Of a DNA stretch of 49,330 bases, positions 40,583 to 49,246 are shown piece by piece. The notes under the pieces are model-generated. The model was not told the DNA's origin, ran no database searches, and worked only from the letters and a program-made list of their open reading frames with translations. The position numbers and the translations under genes are program-made. Position 1 is the stretch's first letter; every line of letters begins with the position of its first letter. Source of the DNA: UBA1227 sp045642705 (GTDB lineage Bacteria > Bacillota > Clostridia > Oscillospirales > Acutalibacteraceae); NCBI GenBank assembly GCA_045642705.1, contig JAZUJK010000015.1:1-49330 (forward strand), written 5' to 3'.

Positions 40583-42073
40583 GTGAGCATTAAACGTAGT
40601 AGTGGCATATTGATGCCGATAGCATCATTGCCGTCAAATTATGGAATAGGCACACTGGGAGAGGCGGCATATAAGTTCGTCGACTTTCTCCATGACGCCG
40701 GTCAGTCCTGGTGGCAGATACTGCCAGTGGGCCCGACTAGCTATGGCGACTCACCATATCAGAGTTTTTCAACATTTGCAGGCAATCCTTATTTTATCGA
40801 TCTTGATATGCTAGTTGAGGATGGCCTTTTGAAAAAGTCTGATCTTGTCGGCATAGATTTTGGCGATGATGCGGGCAGAATTGACTATGAAAAAATTTAT
40901 AATACTCGCTTTGACATATTGAGAAAAGCAGTTGCAAATTCGGCTGGTAAGGCAGATCCTGATTATATAAAATTCTATTCGGAAAATCAGAAATGGCTTT
41001 CAGAATATGCCCTCTTTATGGCTCTTAAAGAACACTTCTCAATGAAGTCATGGATAGAGTGGGAAGATAGAGATATACGCCTGCACAAGGCATCGGCAGT
41101 TGATAAATATAAGAACTCTCTCTGTGATGAGATTTTCTTTTATGAGTATCTGCAATATCTCTTCTATAAGCAGTGGGATGCACTTCGTGATTATGCCAAG
41201 GAAAAGGATGTTGGCATAATCGGAGATATACCAATCTATGTGGCTCTTGATTCTGCTGATGTGTGGTCAGACCCGAGAGAGTTCCAACTCGATGAGAACA
41301 ACCTGCCGACCGCTGTTGCAGGCGTACCACCAGATTATTTCTCAGAGGATGGACAACTATGGGGCAATCCTCTATATAACTGGGATTATATGAAATCAGA
41401 TGGATATGGTTGGTGGATTAGACGAATTGAGGGAGCGGGCAAGCTTTATGACATTATTCGAATCGACCATTTCCGTGGCTTTGAATCATATTGGGCAGTG
41501 CCATATGGCGATAAGACTGCTGTAAATGGTGAGTGGGTAAAAGGCCCAGGAATGGATTTCGTATCCGTTCTGAGGAACTGGTTCTGGAATATTAGCTTTA
41601 TTGCTGAGGACCTCGGTATCCTAACAGATGATGTTAGAGCATTGCTCCGTGACTCAACATTCCCTGGAATGAAAGTGCTCGAATTTGCATTTGATTCTAA
41701 GGAAGCATCGGATTATCTTCCATATATGTATGAGAAGAATTCCGTATGCTATGCAGGAACACATGACAATGATACACTTCTTGGCTGGATAGCGACTGCG
41801 AATAGAGATGATATTGCATGTGCCAAGGATTATCTAAATGTTGAGCGTGATGAGGACTTGCCAGCAGCAATTATAAGGGCTGGAATGGCATCATGTGCGA
41901 ACCTCTTTGTCGCTGGAATTTGGGACTATTTGGAACTCCCTTCAAGTGCCAGAATCAACGTACCTGGTACACTTGGCGGCAATTGGCAGTGGAGGCTATC
42001 AGCTGATGATTTAACCACAGAACTTGCAGAGAAAATCGCAAAAATGGCTAAAATTTACGGAAGAGTAAAGTAG
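40583..42073 (+). CDS. malQ: 4-alpha-glucanotransferase (amylomaltase)
   Basis: Transfers alpha-1,4-glucan segments in maltodextrin and glycogen metabolism (GH77). The 496 residues show RSSGILMPIASLPS at the start, the substrate-loop region VGPTSYGDSPYQSFSTFAGN, the nucleophile Asp in IRIDHFRGFESYW, the acid/base Glu in IAEDLG and the third carboxylate in AGTHDNDT. A GTG at 40574 is also in frame, but GAGAG at 40570-40574 overlaps it and has 8-nt spacing to the GTG at 40583. No other glycogen genes are nearby. Confidence 0.96.
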   Translation: MSIKRSSGILMPIASLPSNYGIGTLGEAAYKFVDFLHDAGQSWWQILPVGPTSYGDSPYQSFSTFAGNPYFIDLDMLVEDGLLKKSDLVGIDFGDDAGRIDYEKIYNTRFDILRKAVANSAGKADPDYIKFYSENQKWLSEYALFMALKEHFSMKSWIEWEDRDIRLHKASAVDKYKNSLCDEIFFYEYLQYLFYKQWDALRDYAKEKDVGIIGDIPIYVALDSADVWSDPREFQLDENNLPTAVAGVPPDYFSEDGQLWGNPLYNWDYMKSDGYGWWIRRIEGAGKLYDIIRIDHFRGFESYWAVPYGDKTAVNGEWVKGPGMDFVSVLRNWFWNISFIAEDLGILTDDVRALLRDSTFPGMKVLEFAFDSKEASDYLPYMYEKNSVCYAGTHDNDTLLGWIATANRDDIACAKDYLNVERDEDLPAAIIRAGMASCANLFVAGIWDYLELPSSARINVPGTLGGNWQWRLSADDLTTELAEKIAKMAKIYGRVK

Positions 42074-42084
42074 TTTTACTTTAC
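42065..42084 (+). terminator. Weak hairpin at the malQ stop
   Basis: GTAAAGTA (42065-42072) pairs with TACTTTAC (42077-42084) around GTTT. The hairpin overlaps the malQ stop codon. It is AT-rich and has only a short T-run after it. Confidence 0.4.
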
Positions 42085-42093
42085 AGAATTTTG

Positions 42094-42120
42094 TTGTTGA
42101 CATTTTATATATATAGTTAT
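42094..42120 (+). promoter_or_regulatory. Promoter of the metK riboswitch transcript
   Basis: TTGACA at 42094-42099 is perfect; the best -10 is TATAAA at 42115-42120, which gives a short 15-bp spacer in an AT-rich stretch. Transcription would start some 20 nt before the riboswitch. Confidence 0.6.
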
Positions 42121-42146
42121 AAAATGGCATACGTTAAATCGAATAT

Positions 42147-42246
42147 TTCTTATCAAGAGTGACGCATCGGGAACAGGCCCTTGGCGTCCAGCAACCTGGC
42201 TTTTGCTAAGGTGCTAAATCCTGCGGTTTTAACCGAAAGATAAGGT
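42147..42246 (+). promoter_or_regulatory. SAM-I riboswitch (S-box)
   Basis: All hallmark segments are in order: TTATCAAGAG at the 5' side of P1, GGCCC then CAGCAACCTG, the GGTGCTAAATCCTGC core, and GAAAGATAAG closing P1. It binds SAM. Placed before a terminator and metK it should switch off SAM synthetase synthesis when SAM is plentiful. Confidence 0.96.
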
Positions 42247-42252
42247 TTTATG

Positions 42253-42284
42253 GCCCTTCGGTTATGCCGGAGGGCTTAATTTTT
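42253..42284 (+). terminator. Riboswitch-controlled terminator before metK
   Basis: GCCCTTCGG (42253-42261) pairs with CCGGAGGGC (42267-42275) with one G-U, loop TTATG, then TTAATTTTT. It sits between the SAM-I aptamer and the metK ribosome binding site, as expected for the expression platform. Confidence 0.9.
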
Positions 42285-42297
42285 ATGGAGGTACAAA

Positions 42298-43476
42298 ATG
42301 CATCATCTATTTACTTCAGAATCTGTTACAAAAGGTCATCCAGATAAAGTGTGTGACCAGATAAGCGATGCTATTCTAGACGCAATGCTAAGCGAGGATA
42401 AAAATTCACGTGTAGCATGCGAGACTACAGCAACAACTAATCAAGTTATGATTATGGGTGAGATTACAACTTCTGCCAATGTTGATATAGAAAAAATTGC
42501 TCGTGACACAATCAAGGGTATTGGTTATGACGACGACGCACTTCTTTTCAATGGCGACAATTGTAAGATGATTATCAATATCGACAAGCAGTCACCTGAT
42601 ATCGCAATGGGTGTTGATAAGTCACTTGAGTTAAAAGGTGGCGAGGAAGACGATTACAACTTAAATGGTGCAGGCGACCAGGGTATCATGTTTGGATTCG
42701 CTTGTGATGAGACACCTGAACTTATGCCACTTCCAATTTCACTTGCACACAAGCTTGCCAAGAAATTGCAGGAAGTACGTGAGGATGGCACATTGCCATA
42801 TCTCAGACCGGATGGTAAGACTCAGGTAACTGTTGAATATGACGAGGACAACAATCCTGTACGTGTAGAGGCAATCGTTGTATCAACACAGCACAATGAT
42901 GATGTATCACTCGAAAAGATTAGAGCAGATATCATTAAATATGTTGTAAATGAAGTTGTTCCTGACAAGTTTATTGACGACGGAACTAAGTATTATATCA
43001 ATCCAACTGGTAGATTTGTAATCGGTGGACCTGCAGGTGACTCTGGTCTCACAGGCCGCAAGATTATTGTTGATACCTATGGTGGATATGCACGTCACGG
43101 TGGCGGCGCATTCTCAGGCAAGGATCCAACTAAGGTTGATAGAAGTGCAACTTATGCAGCACGTTGGGTTGCTAAAAATATAGTTGCAGCAGGCCTTGCA
43201 AGGAAATGTGAGATTCAGCTTTCATATGCGATTGGTGTAGCTCATCCTGTTTCAATTATGGTTGAGACCTTTGGCACTGAGACAGTACCAGTTGAGAATA
43301 TCGTAAGAGCTGTAAATCATGTATTTGATCTCCGTCCAGCAGCAATTATTGATAGACTTGGACTTCGCCAGCCTATGTATAAAAATCTTGCTGCTCTCGG
43401 ACATATGGGACGCGAGGACCTTGGCGTATCATTCGAAAAGACTGACATGGTAGATGCGCTAAAAGCAGCTATCTAA
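42298..43476 (+). CDS. metK: S-adenosylmethionine synthetase
   Basis: Makes SAM from methionine and ATP. The 392 residues match the family: FTSESVTKGHPDKVCDQISD at the start, the ATP-binding GAGDQGIMFG and the glycine-rich loop GGGAFSGKDPTKVDRS. GGAGG at 42287-42291 is 6 nt before the ATG. It is controlled by the SAM-I riboswitch directly upstream, which closes a feedback loop on its own product. Confidence 0.98.
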   Translation: MHHLFTSESVTKGHPDKVCDQISDAILDAMLSEDKNSRVACETTATTNQVMIMGEITTSANVDIEKIARDTIKGIGYDDDALLFNGDNCKMIINIDKQSPDIAMGVDKSLELKGGEEDDYNLNGAGDQGIMFGFACDETPELMPLPISLAHKLAKKLQEVREDGTLPYLRPDGKTQVTVEYDEDNNPVRVEAIVVSTQHNDDVSLEKIRADIIKYVVNEVVPDKFIDDGTKYYINPTGRFVIGGPAGDSGLTGRKIIVDTYGGYARHGGGAFSGKDPTKVDRSATYAARWVAKNIVAAGLARKCEIQLSYAIGVAHPVSIMVETFGTETVPVENIVRAVNHVFDLRPAAIIDRLGLRQPMYKNLAALGHMGREDLGVSFEKTDMVDALKAAI

Positions 43477-43488
43477 GATAAAAAATTA

Positions 43489-43523
43489 AACTCCCAGTTC
43501 ATAGTGAACTGGGAGTTCTTTTT
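43489..43523. terminator. Bidirectional terminator between metK and gph
   Basis: A perfect 13-bp stem AACTCCCAGTTCA/TGAACTGGGAGTT (43489-43501 with 43505-43517), with A-rich sequence before and CTTTTTA after. It serves both converging genes. Confidence 0.94.
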
Positions 43524-44163
43524 ATTTGAAATATTTTAGAAGTTCGGCGGGAGTAGCTACCATTGCCTCTGGGGCGAATGGTGTGAGGTCCTCGGCTGAA
43601 CGAAAGCCCCATAGAACTGATATGCATGGAAGCTTGGCATTCCTTGCTGTCTCGAGATCAACCTCGGAGTCGCCGATATAGACTGTATCATCCTTGCTTG
43701 CCTGTAATTCATAACAAGCTTGCCATACCATATCAGGTGCTGGCTTTCTTATCTTGTAGTCGGTAACGCCGATCGCAAGATCAACAGAGAAGAATTCGTC
43801 ATTTAACTTTTTTACAGCAGAATCAACTTTGTTGGATACGATTGCTTGCTTAACGCCGAGTTCTTTTAATTCATTGATGAGTTCAACGACACCAGGATAT
43901 GGCTTGGTATTATCGAGATTGTGCTCTGCATAATACTCGCAGAACAGATCATATGACCTGTCATAATTGGGATTGCTAGAGCCACCTGGAATTGCTAGTT
44001 CAACGAGTTTTTTTACACCGTTTCCAACAAATACGCGTATATCATCAAGCGTGCGCTCAGGATATCCTAGCGTGCGCATAGAATAATTTACGGCATTTTT
44101 TAAATCCTCGAGGGTATCAAGTAATGTACCGTCGAGGTCCCAGATAACGGTTCTATACTTCAT
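43522..44163 (-). CDS. HAD-family hydrolase, phosphoglycolate phosphatase-like
   Basis: A 213-residue HAD subfamily IA phosphatase. The nucleophile motif is WDLDGTLLDT, motif II lies at QAIVSNK, the lysine at RKPAPD, and motif III at VYIGDSEVDLETA. It resembles Gph/PpaX, but HAD substrates are hard to predict, so the name is only indicative. It overlaps pncB by one base, so the two are translated together; a role in nucleotide or NAD-related housekeeping is possible. Confidence 0.93.
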   Translation of the reverse strand: MKYRTVIWDLDGTLLDTLEDLKNAVNYSMRTLGYPERTLDDIRVFVGNGVKKLVELAIPGGSSNPNYDRSYDLFCEYYAEHNLDNTKPYPGVVELINELKELGVKQAIVSNKVDSAVKKLNDEFFSVDLAIGVTDYKIRKPAPDMVWQACYELQASKDDTVYIGDSEVDLETARNAKLPCISVLWGFRSAEDLTPFAPEAMVATPAELLKYFK

Positions 44164-45620
44164 TACTTTGAACTATGCTCCTTTAGGAGACGATATTTCT
44201 CGTCCCACAATTCCTTAGAAAGATCAACCCAATACTGATGTGGATGCTCAAAGCGGAGACACTCATCCCAGAGTGTTGCAAGTTGTTCCTTGCAATATGC
44301 TTGAGTGTCAGCAGCGCTCTTCTTTTCATAGAGACATTTGCCATTCTCAAAGATCTTGACGAGAAGAGGCTTGGCCTCATAGTTCTCGATTGTCTTTTGT
44401 TTCCAAGTATAATTTGGATCAAAGAGAAGATATGGTTGGGACTCATCAATTACTTCGCCAGCAATTGTGAGTACATCTGCTTCTGCTTTTCCAGTCTCTT
44501 TATCATAGAAACGATATACTTCTTTGCTACAAGGTGTTGTAATCTTGGCAACATTTTCAGAAATCTTAATCTTAGGAACAATATTTCCGTTTTCATCCTC
44601 TATTGCAACGAGCTTATATACGCCGTCAAGTACAGGGTGAGAAGATGAAGTTATTAGGCGTTCGCCAACACCAAATGAATCAACCTGTGCGCCCTGAAGC
44701 AACATATCACGGATGATATATTCATCGAGTGAGTTGGATGCGCAGATTTTACAATCTGGGAATCCAGCCTCATCAAGCATCTTTCTTGCCTTCTTAGAGA
44801 GATAAGTGATATCGCCACTGTCGATTCTGATACCTGCTGGTCTGTGGCCATTTGGTACGAGAACTTCATTGAATACCTTGATTGCGTTAGGGATACCTGA
44901 CTTTAATACATTGTATGTATCAACAAGGAGGGTACAAGAATCAGGATATTCCTCAGCATAAGCCTTGAATGCTTCATATTCTGAATCAAAGAGCTGTACC
45001 CAGCTGTGTGCCATAGTACCGAGAGCAGGAATCTGGAAGTCACGGCCGTCAAGTGTACATGCTGTACCTACACAGCCACCGATATATGCGGCACGTGCGC
45101 CTAGTATTGCTGCTTGAGCAGACTGAGCACGGCGTGAGCCGAATTCCATTACTGCGCGTCCCTCTGCTGCACGTACAACACGATTGGCTTTGGTTGCGAT
45201 GAGACTCTGATGATTGATGATAAGAAGAATCATAGTCTCAAGGAACTGAGCCTGAATCATTGGACCGCGTACCTTGACAATTGGCTCACCAGGGAATACA
45301 GGTGTACCTTCTGGTATAGCCCATACATCACAGGCAAATTTGAAATTTTTTAGGTAGTCGAGGAATTCTTCGCAGAATCCACGAGTGCGTAAATAATCGA
45401 TGTCCTTATCGGTGAATTTTAAATTGTTTAAATAGTCTACAACTTGTTCAACACCGCACATGATTACAAAGCCACCATGATCTGGTATTGTTCTGTAGAA
45501 CATATCAAAATAACCGATTACGTCACGGAAGCCTTTCTTAAAATATCCGTTGGCCATTGTGAGCTCATAGAAATCGGTAAGTAATGTGAGATTCATATTG
45601 CTATCGTATAGTTCGCTCAT
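44163..45620 (-). CDS. pncB: Nicotinate phosphoribosyltransferase
   Basis: Converts nicotinate to nicotinate mononucleotide in NAD salvage. The 485 residues show LLTDFYELTMANGYF at the start, the FGSRRAQS loop, the GTMAHSWVQ phospho-histidine region, the RIDSGDI motif and a FGVGERLITS phosphate-binding segment. A C-terminal cysteine-poor domain follows. GAGGG precedes the ATG at 45620. It forms an operon with the HAD phosphatase gene. Confidence 0.97.
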   Translation of the reverse strand: MSELYDSNMNLTLLTDFYELTMANGYFKKGFRDVIGYFDMFYRTIPDHGGFVIMCGVEQVVDYLNNLKFTDKDIDYLRTRGFCEEFLDYLKNFKFACDVWAIPEGTPVFPGEPIVKVRGPMIQAQFLETMILLIINHQSLIATKANRVVRAAEGRAVMEFGSRRAQSAQAAILGARAAYIGGCVGTACTLDGRDFQIPALGTMAHSWVQLFDSEYEAFKAYAEEYPDSCTLLVDTYNVLKSGIPNAIKVFNEVLVPNGHRPAGIRIDSGDITYLSKKARKMLDEAGFPDCKICASNSLDEYIIRDMLLQGAQVDSFGVGERLITSSSHPVLDGVYKLVAIEDENGNIVPKIKISENVAKITTPCSKEVYRFYDKETGKAEADVLTIAGEVIDESQPYLLFDPNYTWKQKTIENYEAKPLLVKIFENGKCLYEKKSAADTQAYCKEQLATLWDECLRFEHPHQYWVDLSKELWDEKYRLLKEHSSK

Positions 45621-45655
45621 AATTAACCCTCTCTTCTGGGCGAAAAATTTAATAC

Positions 45656-45698
45656 ATTATACCACCCTATTGAAGTTTTGGGTATAAAAAGTTATAAT
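45656..45698. promoter_or_regulatory. Divergent promoters for pncB and the XRE gene
   Basis: Plus strand: TTGAAG at 45670-45675 and TATAAT at 45693-45698 with a 17-bp spacer serve the XRE gene. Minus strand: an extended -10 TGGTATAAT (hexamer complement of 45656-45661) serves pncB, without a clear -35. The two promoters overlap back to back. Confidence 0.7.
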
Positions 45699-45735
45699 TT
45701 TCTAAATAGGAAAAATAACGAATGGAGTATTTATT

Positions 45736-45978
45736 ATGAGAATTCGTGAGCAGCTCCGTGGAGATAAGAACATTTCCGGGGCACGTATTGAGAATATTAG
45801 AAAGGAACGCGGAATCAAGCAGGTGGACATGATTGAGTCACTTGCAATTCAGGGCGTTGAAATGACGAGCTCTGGTCTGTCCAAGATTGAGGGACAGCAC
45901 AGAGGTATAAATGATTTCGAACTGTTGGCTATTGCCAACACGCTCGATGTATCAGTTGATTATTTACTTGGTAGATAG
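45736..45978 (+). CDS. Small XRE-family transcriptional regulator
   Basis: An 80-residue single-domain helix-turn-helix protein. After about 15 residues the XRE fold follows: ARIENIRKERGIKQVDM, then the recognition helix region SSGLSKIEGQHRGI, and the closing LAIANTLDVSVDYLLG. A GGAG lies upstream. It is 9 nt before the first chromate-type transporter gene and likely regulates this operon or the divergent pncB. There is no ligand-binding domain. Confidence 0.92.
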   Translation: MRIREQLRGDKNISGARIENIRKERGIKQVDMIESLAIQGVEMTSSGLSKIEGQHRGINDFELLAIANTLDVSVDYLLGR

Positions 45979-45987
45979 AGGCATAAA

Positions 45988-46542
45988 ATGAAATTACTAT
46001 TAAAACTTTATTGGGCATTTTTTAAGATAGGCCTGTTTACATTTGGCGGTGGCTATGCAATGTTGCCACTTATGGAGCGTGAAGCGGTGGATAATAACGC
46101 TTGGGTTACAAGGGAAGAGATGCTGGATATATACGCACTCAGCCAATGCACACCAGGTGTAATTGCCGTTAATACAGCAACATTTATTGGTAGAAAAGAG
46201 AAGGGATTTTTAGGGGCATTGATTTCAACATTAGGAGTTATTACTCCTAGCCTTATAATAATCTCATTGATAGCTGCTTTTGTAACGAATTTTGCAGAAA
46301 ATCCATATGTCGTTCGTGCTTTTATGGGTATAAGAGTTGCAGTTTCTGCACTGATTATTAAATCGATTGTTACAATGGGTAAGAAGTCCATTAAGAATCC
46401 AGCTGGTGTTGGGGTTGCAATTGCAGCGCTCCTCGCTCTAACATTCCTTGGTGCTGAACCAGTTGTTGTAATGGTAGTATGTGTTCTTTTTGGAATATTC
46501 TTGATGGATATGAGACCGGCGGAGGTAAAGACAAATGAGTAA
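45988..46542 (+). CDS. Chromate transporter family protein, short form 1
   Basis: A 184-residue membrane protein of the CHR family, one half of a two-gene transporter. The signature FGGGYAMLPLMEREAV occurs near residue 20, and TPGVIAVNTATFIGRK follows. About five helices are predicted. Short CHR proteins come as tandem pairs that together make one transporter. Chromate itself is an unlikely substrate in most gut-type anaerobes. It overlaps the second half by 8 nt. Confidence 0.92.
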   Translation: MKLLLKLYWAFFKIGLFTFGGGYAMLPLMEREAVDNNAWVTREEMLDIYALSQCTPGVIAVNTATFIGRKEKGFLGALISTLGVITPSLIIISLIAAFVTNFAENPYVVRAFMGIRVAVSALIIKSIVTMGKKSIKNPAGVGVAIAALLALTFLGAEPVVVMVVCVLFGIFLMDMRPAEVKTNE

Positions 46543-47083
46543 ATTGTTACTTATGTGTGTGGAATTTTTCAAGACAGGCTTGTTCTCTGTGGGTGGAGGT
46601 CTTGCAACATTGCCTTTCCTCACCAAAATTGCAGAGAAACATCCTGATTGGTTTACATTTGAAGATCTAGGCAATATGGTGGCTGTTGCCGAGTCTACAC
46701 CTGGTCCTATTGGTGTTAATATCTCCACATTTGCTGGATTTAAAACATTTGGAATTCCTGGTGCATTACTTAGTACACTGAGCCTTGTTCTTCCTTCTTT
46801 TATAATTATTTTGCTTGCATATAAATTTTGGCAGAGATATAAGAATGAGCCTAGACTTGAGCGTGCATTTGCAGCAGCAAGACCTGGTGCTATGGGCATG
46901 ATTGGCGCCGCTGCAATTACAATGCTTAAAACTTCGGTATGGCCATCTGGCATATTCAATTGGCATTGCCTTGTTTTATTGCTCGCATTCTTAGCCCTTA
47001 TGATGTTGCCAAAACTTGAGAAAGTTCATCCTATTGTTTATATACTTGTTGCCGCAGTGATAGGATTGGTTGTTCCACTATGA
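46535..47083 (+). CDS. Chromate transporter family protein, short form 2
   Basis: A 182-residue partner of the preceding gene: signature SVGGGLATLPFLTKIAE near residue 17 and STPGPIGVNISTFAGFKTFG. About five helices are predicted. It is similar to but clearly diverged from form 1, as expected for the two halves of opposite membrane orientation. It overlaps hflX by 4 nt, which places that GTPase in the same transcript. Confidence 0.92.
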   Translation: MSKLLLMCVEFFKTGLFSVGGGLATLPFLTKIAEKHPDWFTFEDLGNMVAVAESTPGPIGVNISTFAGFKTFGIPGALLSTLSLVLPSFIIILLAYKFWQRYKNEPRLERAFAAARPGAMGMIGAAAITMLKTSVWPSGIFNWHCLVLLLAFLALMMLPKLEKVHPIVYILVAAVIGLVVPL

Positions 47084-48330
47084 TAGAAATTGATAAGAAA
47101 GAGAGACCAGAGCGCGCAATTCTGTGCTCGGTTGATACGGGCGCATTTGATGCGGAGGTATCAATCGAGGAGTTGGCAGAACTTGCGCGGACAGCGGGCG
47201 CAGAGGTTGTTGCGAAGGTAGTGCAGCCTCGTCCGGCACCGGACGCTGCGCTGTTCCTTGGCGTCGGCAAGCTCGATGAAATCAAGGATTTCTATCAATA
47301 TGAGAAGATTGATCTTCTCATATTTGATGACGAGCTTACACCGTCGCAACAACGTAATATAGAAAAATATACAGGCTTTAGAGTTGTTGATAGAACAACT
47401 CTAATTCTGGATATATTTGCAAGTCGCGCCCGCTCAAAAGAGGGTAAGTTGCAAGTTGAACTTGCTCAACTTCAATATATGCTTCCTCGCCTTGGCGGAC
47501 AGGGCACGGCGCTCTCGAGGCTGGGTGGCGGTATCGGCACCAGAGGTCCTGGTGAGAGCAAACTAGAATCGGACAGACGTCATATAAGACGCCACATCGA
47601 TTCAATTAGAGCTGAGCTCCGTGACGTCGAGAGGCGCCGCAACTATCAGCGCGCAAGGCGTGAGAAGACAGGCGTTCAGACTGTCGTTATTGTCGGTTAT
47701 ACCAATGCCGGCAAGTCGACCCTTATGAATAGGCTAACCGAGGCAGGGGTTCTTGCTGAGAATATGCTCTTTGCAACACTTGATCCAACATCCCGCTCAC
47801 TTAAATTGCCATCGGGCAGAGAGGTCATGCTAATTGATACAGTAGGACTTGTAAGGAGACTGCCACACAATCTAGTCGAGGCTTTTAAATCGACACTTGA
47901 AGAGGCGGCACATGCGGATCTCATTCTCAATGTATGCGATGCATCTGATCCTCATTGTAGCGAGCACTTGCGTGTGACAAATGATCTACTCGTTGAACTC
48001 GGTGCAGAGGGTAAGCCTATACTAAATGTCATGAACAAATGCGATATGGTATATGACCGTGATGCTGTACCGACGATAGGAAGTACAGTATATATTTCCG
48101 CACTCCGCGGAAACGGCATCGCCAAACTTCTCGATGCGATTGAGGAAACTTTGCCGAAGGATCGCGTGAGACTCACATATCTATTTCCATTTGATGACCT
48201 AAAACCTGCATCTATGGTTCGAGAGGATGGAAATGTATTTTACGAAGAATATACGGACGAAGGTCTCGTGATTGATGCTCTATGTAGCAAGATTACTGCT
48301 GCTCGTCTAAAAGATTATATAAAGGACTAA
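47080..48330 (+). CDS. hflX: GTPase HflX
   Basis: A 416-residue ribosome-associated GTPase that splits stalled ribosomes under stress. The N-terminal HflX domain (about 1-185) contains LGVGKLDEI, FDDELTPSQQRN and the glycine-rich LGGGIGTRGPGESKLE. The GTPase domain has G1 GYTNAGKSTLMN, G3 DTVGLVRRLP and G4 NKCD. A short C-terminal domain follows. The ATG overlaps the transporter gene by 4 nt. Local GC content is higher in parts of this gene than in its neighbours. Confidence 0.97.
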   Translation: MIEIDKKERPERAILCSVDTGAFDAEVSIEELAELARTAGAEVVAKVVQPRPAPDAALFLGVGKLDEIKDFYQYEKIDLLIFDDELTPSQQRNIEKYTGFRVVDRTTLILDIFASRARSKEGKLQVELAQLQYMLPRLGGQGTALSRLGGGIGTRGPGESKLESDRRHIRRHIDSIRAELRDVERRRNYQRARREKTGVQTVVIVGYTNAGKSTLMNRLTEAGVLAENMLFATLDPTSRSLKLPSGREVMLIDTVGLVRRLPHNLVEAFKSTLEEAAHADLILNVCDASDPHCSEHLRVTNDLLVELGAEGKPILNVMNKCDMVYDRDAVPTIGSTVYISALRGNGIAKLLDAIEETLPKDRVRLTYLFPFDDLKPASMVREDGNVFYEEYTDEGLVIDALCSKITAARLKDYIKD

Positions 48331-48332
48331 AT

Positions 48333-49025
48333 ATGGAACACACGGAATATACAATTAAGACAGACAAGATTGATAAGGATTATACCTTTGTTCTGCTTTC
48401 TGACATGCATTGCAGGAAGGAAGCGGGTAGGGAAGCTCTTGCGCTTACTAGATTTATTGCGCCAGATGCTATATTTATCACTGGAGATCTTGTAGACCGT
48501 CATTTCAAAAGATATAGATATGCAGAACCATTTATCAAGGAATGCGTCCTTGTTGCACCTACATATTTTTCTTATGGCAATCATGAGATTAAATATCCTA
48601 GACTCTATGAGGATGATGTTATTGCTGCAGGTGCAGTAGTTCTTGATAATTCGTGGACCTATTTAGATGAGAAAATCGTAGTGGCTGGACAGAGACCTTA
48701 TACGGGACATGATTGGCTCAGAGATTTCGAAGAGTTTGAAGAATTTAAAATTTTGCTTGATCATCATCCGGAACATTATCCAGAGTATCTCCGTGATACT
48801 CATCCAGAGATAGATCTTATCCTGTCCGGACATGCGCATGGCGGACAGATAAGAATAAATGATAGGGGAATTTTCTCACCTGGACAAGGTCTACTCCCAA
48901 AATACACCAAGGGTCTTATTGATGATAAGTTGATTGTTACAACAGGAATAGCTAATACGGGTGGATTTATTCCGAGATTTGGAAATCCAACGGAGATAGT
49001 AGTAATACATCTAGAAAAAGAATAA
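48333..49025 (+). CDS. Metallophosphoesterase
   Basis: A 230-residue calcineurin-like phosphoesterase with all metal motifs: DMHCR (Asp/His), GDLVDRH, GNHEI, and a C-terminal GHAHGGQIR. It resembles the YkuE/YaeI type, but without the twin-arginine or membrane N-terminus those often have, so it is probably cytosolic. It starts two bases after hflX, with no strong ribosome binding site, so translation is likely coupled. The substrate is unknown. Confidence 0.92.
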   Translation: MEHTEYTIKTDKIDKDYTFVLLSDMHCRKEAGREALALTRFIAPDAIFITGDLVDRHFKRYRYAEPFIKECVLVAPTYFSYGNHEIKYPRLYEDDVIAAGAVVLDNSWTYLDEKIVVAGQRPYTGHDWLRDFEEFEEFKILLDHHPEHYPEYLRDTHPEIDLILSGHAHGGQIRINDRGIFSPGQGLLPKYTKGLIDDKLIVTTGIANTGGFIPRFGNPTEIVVIHLEKE

Positions 49026-49062
49026 AAAGAAATCCCACAAGAAAAATCTGAAGGTGTAAGAT

Positions 49063-49101
49063 GAAAGTAGACACTTAAAAAAGTGTCTACTTTCTTTTTT
49101 T
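49063..49101 (+). terminator. Strong terminator-like hairpin at the insertion-sequence end
   Basis: A perfect 14-bp stem (49063-49076 with 49081-49094) with loop AAAA is followed by T7. It ends the hflX-phosphoesterase transcript and also shields the transposase gene from read-through. It may be part of the terminal inverted repeat. Confidence 0.85.
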
Positions 49102-49103
49102 GT

Positions 49104-49214
49104 GTAGCACAACCAAAACAGAAGTAAAGGCACGCTTCGCTCTAAAGACCTTGACTTCTGTTTGTGCTTGCGCTACTGTCCAATTATCGAAAGCAAAGGA
49201 AAACTTTGCTTTCG
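49104..49214 (+). other. Two further hairpins in the transposase leader
   Basis: An imperfect long inverted repeat spans 49104-49176 (GTAGC with GCTAC at the ends, ACAGAAGT with ACTTCTGT inside). A perfect 11-bp hairpin CGAAAGCAAAG/CTTTGCTTTCG with loop GAAAA lies at 49188-49214. It ends 17 bases before the ribosome binding site and could limit translation from impinging transcripts. Confidence 0.65.
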
Positions 49215-49246
49215 CAAATCAATAATTTTGTGAGGAGGTTAGTTTG

